DNA of 64,000 nt, taken from Pseudomonas sp. DG56-2. Lineage in GTDB: Bacteria > Pseudomonadota > Gammaproteobacteria > Pseudomonadales > Pseudomonadaceae. The translations under genes were made by a program, and so were the position numbers. The stretch is from the NCBI RefSeq assembly GCF_004803755.1, contig NZ_CP032311.1, positions 184,501 through 248,500 of the forward strand, in the 5' to 3' direction. Positions 60,344 to 64,000 of this stretch are shown in pieces. Under the pieces are notes generated by a model, which worked only from the letters and a program-made list of their open reading frames with translations, was not told the DNA's origin and did no database searches. Numbering within the stretch: position 1 is the stretch's first letter; the number at the start of each line of letters is the position of its first letter.

Positions 60344-61585
60344 TTAAATCCAGGAATGCCGGGCAGGCAACGTACCGTTGAGGTGGTAGGCGCCAACGGC
60401 GTGGTATTTCCAGCGCACTGGATCGTGGAGGGTGTGGACCCGGGCGTTACGCCAATGCCGGTCGAGGTTGAACTCGGCGAGGGTGGCGCGGCTACCGGCA
60501 AGCTCGAAGAGCTTCTCGCTGGCCAGCAGGGCAATCTCGGTGGTCAGCACCTTGGCTTCGGCCACCGCAATCGAGGCGCGCGCGGCCGAGGCTGCATCGA
60601 TCGGCGCTGCGCTGACTTCATCGAGGGTGCGCGCCGCCTTGCTCAGCAAGGCCAGGGCAGCGTGCAACTCAAGTTGCAGGCGTCCGATGTCGGCGATTAC
60701 ATAGAGATCTTCGCTGGCGCGCTCGACCTTGGCATCGATCCAAGGTCGTGAGCGCTCACGCACGAAGCTGATGGCGTCGGCGACGGCTTCCTGGGCGATA
60801 CCGGCGTCGATGGCGGCCTGGATCAGTTGAGAAACGGCGCCTTGAATGTTAGGCACCTCGTTCTGCCGCCAATTGTCGATTACCAGTTCAGGGTCTACCT
60901 GAACCCGGTCCAGCAGCACGGTGCCGCTGGCCGTCGTGCGTTGGCCAAAACCGGACCAGTCGTCGACGATCCGTAGCCCCGGGGTGCCGCGACGAACAAA
61001 AGCCATCACCTGGCGGCCTTCATCGTTCAGCGCCTTGACTGCCACCCAGTGGGCGAACAGTGCGCCAGTGGAATAGAACTTTTGTCCGCTGAGCAGATAA
61101 TGATCGCCCTCGCGGGTAATCCGCGCCTTGAGCTCCAAGGTGTGCTTGCTGCCGCGCTCTGGGCCGGCATTGCCGATGCGCCAGCCGTCGAGCACCGACT
61201 TGAACAGCAATGTCTTTTGCCGTTCGCTGGCGGTGCCTTGGAGCAACTGAAGGATGCCGAACTGATTCTGCGGAATCTGTCCCAGTGCTGGATCGGCTGC
61301 GCTGATGATGCGAAACACCTCGGCAAGGGTGACAAAAGACACCTGCGCGCCGCCGTAAGCATGGGGAATGGAAATGCTGCCCAGGCCACTGCGGGTGAAC
61401 TGTTCAATTTCTGCCCAGGGCAGTTTGCGTTGTTGATCGCGTCGTGCTGCCTGACTGCGCGCTGTTTCGGCTAGCTCGTGCGCGGCCAGCAAGGCTTGTG
61501 CGTCGGTGCTCAGCACGGTAGCTGGCAACAGCCGCGGGGCGCTATCAAGATCGCTGTGGACGTTTGTATCTGCCAGATTGGACAT
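60344..61585 (-). CDS. sfnB: SfnB-family sulfur acquisition oxidoreductase, first copy
   Basis: A 413-residue paralogue of the next gene and the first of the sfn-met operon. Parallel motifs: KLPWAEIEQFTRSGLGSISIPHAYGGAQVSFVTLAEVFRI, LGQIPQNQFGILQLLQ, GFGQRTTASGTVLLDRVQVDPE, and LAEFNLDRHWRNARVHTLHDPVRWKYHAVGAYHLNG, each shown only in part. Two tandem copies suggest sub-specialisation or a heteromer. Start: ATG preceded by CCAAGGAGCGG. A 176-bp AT-rich leader with a TTTTGGAATAT box precedes it, consistent with sulfur-starvation control. Confidence 0.88.
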   Translation of the reverse strand: MSNLADTNVHSDLDSAPRLLPATVLSTDAQALLAAHELAETARSQAARRDQQRKLPWAEIEQFTRSGLGSISIPHAYGGAQVSFVTLAEVFRIISAADPALGQIPQNQFGILQLLQGTASERQKTLLFKSVLDGWRIGNAGPERGSKHTLELKARITREGDHYLLSGQKFYSTGALFAHWVAVKALNDEGRQVMAFVRRGTPGLRIVDDWSGFGQRTTASGTVLLDRVQVDPELVIDNWRQNEVPNIQGAVSQLIQAAIDAGIAQEAVADAISFVRERSRPWIDAKVERASEDLYVIADIGRLQLELHAALALLSKAARTLDEVSAAPIDAASAARASIAVAEAKVLTTEIALLASEKLFELAGSRATLAEFNLDRHWRNARVHTLHDPVRWKYHAVGAYHLNGTLPARHSWI

Positions 61586-61775
61586 CAGTACCGCTCCTTG
61601 GCTGTACTCAATGCCCTGGCGTTACGCACTGGGGTGATTGTGTTCCCGACCATACCTTACCTCACGTATTGAAGAGGTCGGCGCAAAGCGCGCCGACTGA
61701 ATGCGCTGGTCCGGTGGTCCGGTTTATATACCCTAAAGCTGTATAAAAATTAAATAAACTATCATTTTGGAATAT
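61586..61775 (-). promoter_or_regulatory. Leader/promoter region of the sfn-met operon
   Basis: This 176-bp gap (extended 14 bp into the end of the upstream gene) is AT-rich at its upstream end. It holds ATTTTGGAATAT at 61764-61775 and a TATATA-type -10 candidate near 61725-61730. A perfect 8-bp hairpin GTCGGCGC-AAAGC-GCGCCGAC lies at 61677-61697 and could end the upstream transcript or form an mRNA leader stem. No sigma-54 TGGCAC-N5-TTGC pattern is seen. Confidence 0.4.
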
Positions 61776-62499
61776 GGATAGAAGTACCCGGTAGTCGCTC
61801 GGCGAACACCTGTAATTGCCTGGCACAAGCCCATCTAGAGCGGTTGCCGACGCGATCCAGAATGCAGTAACTCAGTTGCAGGTGCGGGTCTGGTCCCCAT
61901 TCCTGAATCAACGCCAACGGAATGTTCGCCTGGATCGGTTTGCCTACTTGATGCGCATGCAACGGCGGCAAGTCCAGACGCAGATCGCCCCAGCACAGGG
62001 TAATGTGGTCGCCACTGGCCATGTTCGAATAAGGCGCCAATGTGCAAGGCAGGTCGTGGTTCAGGGCATCGAGAAAAAGGCCGTGACGGCGCACCCGTGC
62101 GGCCAATTGCAATGGCTGAAGCTGCGCGTGGTCGCTGTTGCCTCCTGGGCAGTCGAGTTTGGCGAACACCTGTAACTCGGGCGAACGTATTGGACGGTGA
62201 CCCGGTGTCAGCAAGCGGTAGTGCAGGCGGTGTATGCCGTTGTGCAATAGATGGCCAGGTATGGGTATATCGATCAAGCCCGGCACTTCATCGATACGCA
62301 GGGTGTGGGCACTGACAAATCGTGGCCCCCAGAAGATGGCCAATAGATCACCGGCTTGCATCGGCGGCTCAATGACTATGCGCGCCTGTAATCGGGCGGC
62401 GCTATGGCGCCCGATACCGCCAGCGTGGATGCCGGGGAGGGACGGAGGGGGTAATTCGCTTGCTTGGCTGACGTTGGGCATAACGCGCATCCTTGGCAT
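61762..62499 (-). CDS. Hypothetical protein with two Ig-like repeats
   Basis: A 245-residue protein without signal peptide. It is built of two similar beta-rich repeats of about 100 residues. Repeat 1 (about 40-115) has GDLLAIFWGPRF, VPGLIDIPIPGHLL, RLHYRLLTPGHRPIRSPELQVFA. Repeat 2 (about 150-235) has GDHITLCWGDLRLDL, VGKPIQANIPLALI, QLSYCILDRVGNRSRWA. The repeated GD-x-I-x-WG ... IP ... YR-D-x-GN-S pattern is like the Ig-like repeats of other Pseudomonas hypothetical proteins. Start is uncertain: the third ATG (62481) has AAGGA at better spacing. No link to the sulfur genes is evident. Confidence 0.65.
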   Translation of the reverse strand: MPRMRVMPNVSQASELPPPSLPGIHAGGIGRHSAARLQARIVIEPPMQAGDLLAIFWGPRFVSAHTLRIDEVPGLIDIPIPGHLLHNGIHRLHYRLLTPGHRPIRSPELQVFAKLDCPGGNSDHAQLQPLQLAARVRRHGLFLDALNHDLPCTLAPYSNMASGDHITLCWGDLRLDLPPLHAHQVGKPIQANIPLALIQEWGPDPHLQLSYCILDRVGNRSRWACARQLQVFAERLPGTSIHIPK

Positions 62500-62599
62500 G
62501 AATAGCTGCGGGATTGGCGGTTATTAGTCAGCGAGCGGGAAGGATCAAGCCTGAATGCTGCCTTCTTGCCAGGCCGCGGCAAACTTCGGATCAAGCCTA

Positions 62600-62622
62600 C
62601 GCCTGCAGTGGGTTTGCAGGCG
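62600..62622 (-). terminator. Hairpin downstream of tcyN
   Basis: CGCCTGCA-GTGGGTT-TGCAGGCG, an 8-bp perfect stem 30 bp beyond the tcyN stop. No U-run follows on the minus strand, so it is a possible Rho-dependent or stabilising end. Confidence 0.45.
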
Positions 62623-62651
62623 CAGCGCAAGCTGTGAATCTGGCGGGGAAT

Positions 62652-63413
62652 TCAGTACCCGGTGTTTTGCGTACCGAGAAACTTGCCCAGAAACTGCCGG
62701 GTACGTTCTTCCCGGGGATGGGCGAACAGCGCCCGCGCCTCGCCCTGTTCGACAATCACACCCTTGTCGAAAAAAATCACTCGATTGGCGACATCGCGGG
62801 CAAAGCTCATTTCGTGAGTGACGATAATCATGGTGCGCTTTTCCTCGGCCAGGCTGCGGATGGTCGCCAGCACCTCTCCGACCAACTCAGGGTCAAGTGC
62901 CGAGGTTGGCTCGTCGAAGAGAATCACCTCAGGCTCCATCGCCAGCGCACGGGCAATCGCTACCCGTTGCTGCTGGCCACCGGAAAGCTTGCGCGGATAG
63001 GAAGCCTCCTTGCCAGCCAGGCCGACCTTGGCCAACAGTTTCATGCCCAGGGCCACCGCTTGTTCGCGAGGCGTCTGTTTGACCACCAGCGGACCTTCGA
63101 TGACGTTTTCCAGGGCTGTGCGATGGGGAAACAGGTTGAAGTTCTGGAACACGAACCCGACTTGCTGGCGCAGCTTGCGGATCAGCCCTTGCTGCTGCTT
63201 GAGGGGGCGGTTGGCATCGATCGTCACATCACCCACCTGGATCAGGCCGCTGTTGGGTGTTTCCAACAAATTCAGGCAACGCAGGAAGGTGGTCTTGCCC
63301 GAGCCACTGGGGCCAATGATGGCAATAACCTCACCGGCCTCGACCTTCAGGCTGATCTCCTTCAGAACTGTCTGGCCGTTGAACTGCTTGCTCAGTCGCT
63401 CTACCACGATCAT
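62652..63413 (-). CDS. tcyN: L-cystine ABC importer ATPase (TcyN/YecC type)
   Basis: A 253-residue ATPase of the polar amino-acid ABC class, very similar in motif run to E. coli YecC/TcyN, which imports cystine. Walker A is [18 protein letters not shown], the signature is [39 protein letters not shown] (including Walker B), and the switch region is [17 protein letters not shown], given in parts. The ATG lies 4 bp past the permease stop. It links to the tcyL permease gene at the window edge. Cystine uptake fits the sulfur theme of this end of the window. Confidence 0.92.
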   Translation of the reverse strand: MIVVERLSKQFNGQTVLKEISLKVEAGEVIAIIGPSGSGKTTFLRCLNLLETPNSGLIQVGDVTIDANRPLKQQQGLIRKLRQQVGFVFQNFNLFPHRTALENVIEGPLVVKQTPREQAVALGMKLLAKVGLAGKEASYPRKLSGGQQQRVAIARALAMEPEVILFDEPTSALDPELVGEVLATIRSLAEEKRTMIIVTHEMSFARDVANRVIFFDKGVIVEQGEARALFAHPREERTRQFLGKFLGTQNTGY

Positions 63414-63416
63414 GCC

Positions 63417-64000
63417 TCAGGACTCCTGGTCGTGCCGGTTGACTCGCGCTTCCAGGCGGTTCTGGAAGTGCGCAAGAATGCTGGCCAGTACCCAGTAGAT
63501 GAGGGCGGCGGCAAGGTACATGGTGAAAATTTCAAAGGTCCGTGCCGTGATCAACTGCGCCTGGCGGAACAGCTCTGGCACCTGAATAGTGGCGGCCAGG
63601 GCAGTGTCCTTGACCAATGAAATAAAGCTGTTGCCCAGGGGCGGCAAGGCGGTGCGGGCTGCCTGCGGCAGAATTGCCCGGCGCATGGCCTGACCGCGGG
63701 TCATGCCGATACTGGCCGCAGCCTCCCATTGGCCTCGATCGATCGAGCCGATAGCGGCGCGTAGAATCTCACAAGCGTAGGCGGCCATGTTCAGCGAGAA
63801 GCCGATCAGCGCTGCTGGCAGCGGGTCCAGTTCCAGCCCCAATTGCGGCAGGCCGTAATAGATCATGAACAACTGGACCAGCAGCGGTGTGCCGCGAAAG
63901 AACGACACATAGACCCGCGCTGTCCAGCTCAGCAGCTTGAGAGATGACAGGCGCATCAGCGCCAGGCCGAAACCCAGCAACAGACCGAAGAACATCCCGC
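63417..64000 (-). CDS. tcyL: L-cystine ABC importer permease (TcyL/YecS type), partial
   Basis: An inner-membrane permease cut by the right edge of the window; about 193 residues are visible, and by comparison with E. coli YecS (222 residues) roughly 30 N-terminal residues are missing. Visible motifs are MRLSSLKLLSWTARVYVSFFRGTPLLVQLFMIYYGLPQLG and the EAA loop RGQWEAAASIGMTRGQAMRRAILPQAARTALPPLGNSFISLVKDTALA, given in parts. The ATG at 63993-63995 is an internal Met, not the start. It forms the cystine channel with TcyN. Confidence 0.9.
   Translation of the reverse strand, partial: GMFFGLLLGFGLALMRLSSLKLLSWTARVYVSFFRGTPLLVQLFMIYYGLPQLGLELDPLPAALIGFSLNMAAYACEILRAAIGSIDRGQWEAAASIGMTRGQAMRRAILPQAARTALPPLGNSFISLVKDTALAATIQVPELFRQAQLITARTFEIFTMYLAAALIYWVLASILAHFQNRLEARVNRHDQES

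Noticed and set aside
61586..61761. Sigma-54 promoter for the sfn operon
   Set aside because: SfnR-type control would predict TGGCAC-N5-TTGC, but I could not find it on the minus strand in the leader.
1..64000. tRNA, rRNA, CRISPR array, insertion sequence or prophage
   Set aside because: I looked for cloverleaf-like gaps, regularly spaced repeats, transposase or integrase motifs and phage genes and found none; every gap over 300 bp is accounted for.

Overview
The window is a GC-rich, gene-dense piece of a Pseudomonas chromosome, most likely from the P. putida / P. fluorescens side of the genus. The evidence is gene content and order: desA, GGDEF-EAL, oscA-sbp-cysTWA, serA with a D-2-hydroxyglutarate dehydrogenase, rpiA-ilvA, a HAD phosphatase, rppH-ptsP, lgt-thyA and folA follow a typical Pseudomonas core order. 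Pseudomonas-type REP hairpins (arms like GCGGGCTTGCCCCGCG) also sit in many intergenic gaps. I see no rRNA, tRNA, insertion sequence, prophage or CRISPR array.

Layout. 1-4.8 kb: end of an HDOD protein, a diguanylate cyclase, the phospholipid desaturase DesA and a GGDEF-EAL protein. 4.8-9.0 kb: the sulfate-starvation gene oscA and the sulfate ABC importer. 9.3-16.6 kb: an accessory sulfur-linked block with a TonB-dependent receptor, its own TonB-ExbB-ExbD, a small serine hydrolase, a sigma-54-activator-like protein without a DNA-binding domain, and an orphan MetQ-type binding protein. 16.8-24.9 kb: a penicillin/AHL acylase and small housekeeping or unknown genes. 25-40.6 kb: conserved core (serine, pentose and isoleucine metabolism, PTS-Ntr, RNA decapping, lipoprotein and dTMP synthesis) plus two tandem SdiA-regulated-type proteins.

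40.7-50.1 kb: two accessory modules. The first is cadR/cadA cadmium resistance with a textbook MerR-type promoter. The second is an aminophosphonate module: a LysR regulator, an ABC importer with a fused double permease, an FAD amine oxidase and a PhnZ-like HD oxygenase, with no 2OG hydroxylase PhnY* and no PhnW/PhnX. 50.2-53.5 kb: a GTPase/membrane-protein pair of unknown role, then folA. 53.6-64 kb: an organosulfur block with the cystine symporter TcyP, a six-gene operon (sfnB-sfnB-flavin monooxygenase-metQ-metN-metI), a two-domain hypothetical protein, and the 3' part of the cystine ABC importer (tcyN, partial tcyL).

The unifying theme is sulfur scavenging. Sulfate, cystine, methionine-like compounds and probably sulfones or sulfate esters are imported by at least five systems. 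Short AT-rich boxes recur upstream of these operons: TTATT-N(0-3)-AATAA, a 14-bp word shared by two promoters at matching distances from the -10, and a TTTGGAATA word at three loci. They are candidate CysB-type sites and the main regulatory observation here. All functional statements rest on reading translated sequence and recalled family knowledge; no database search was run.
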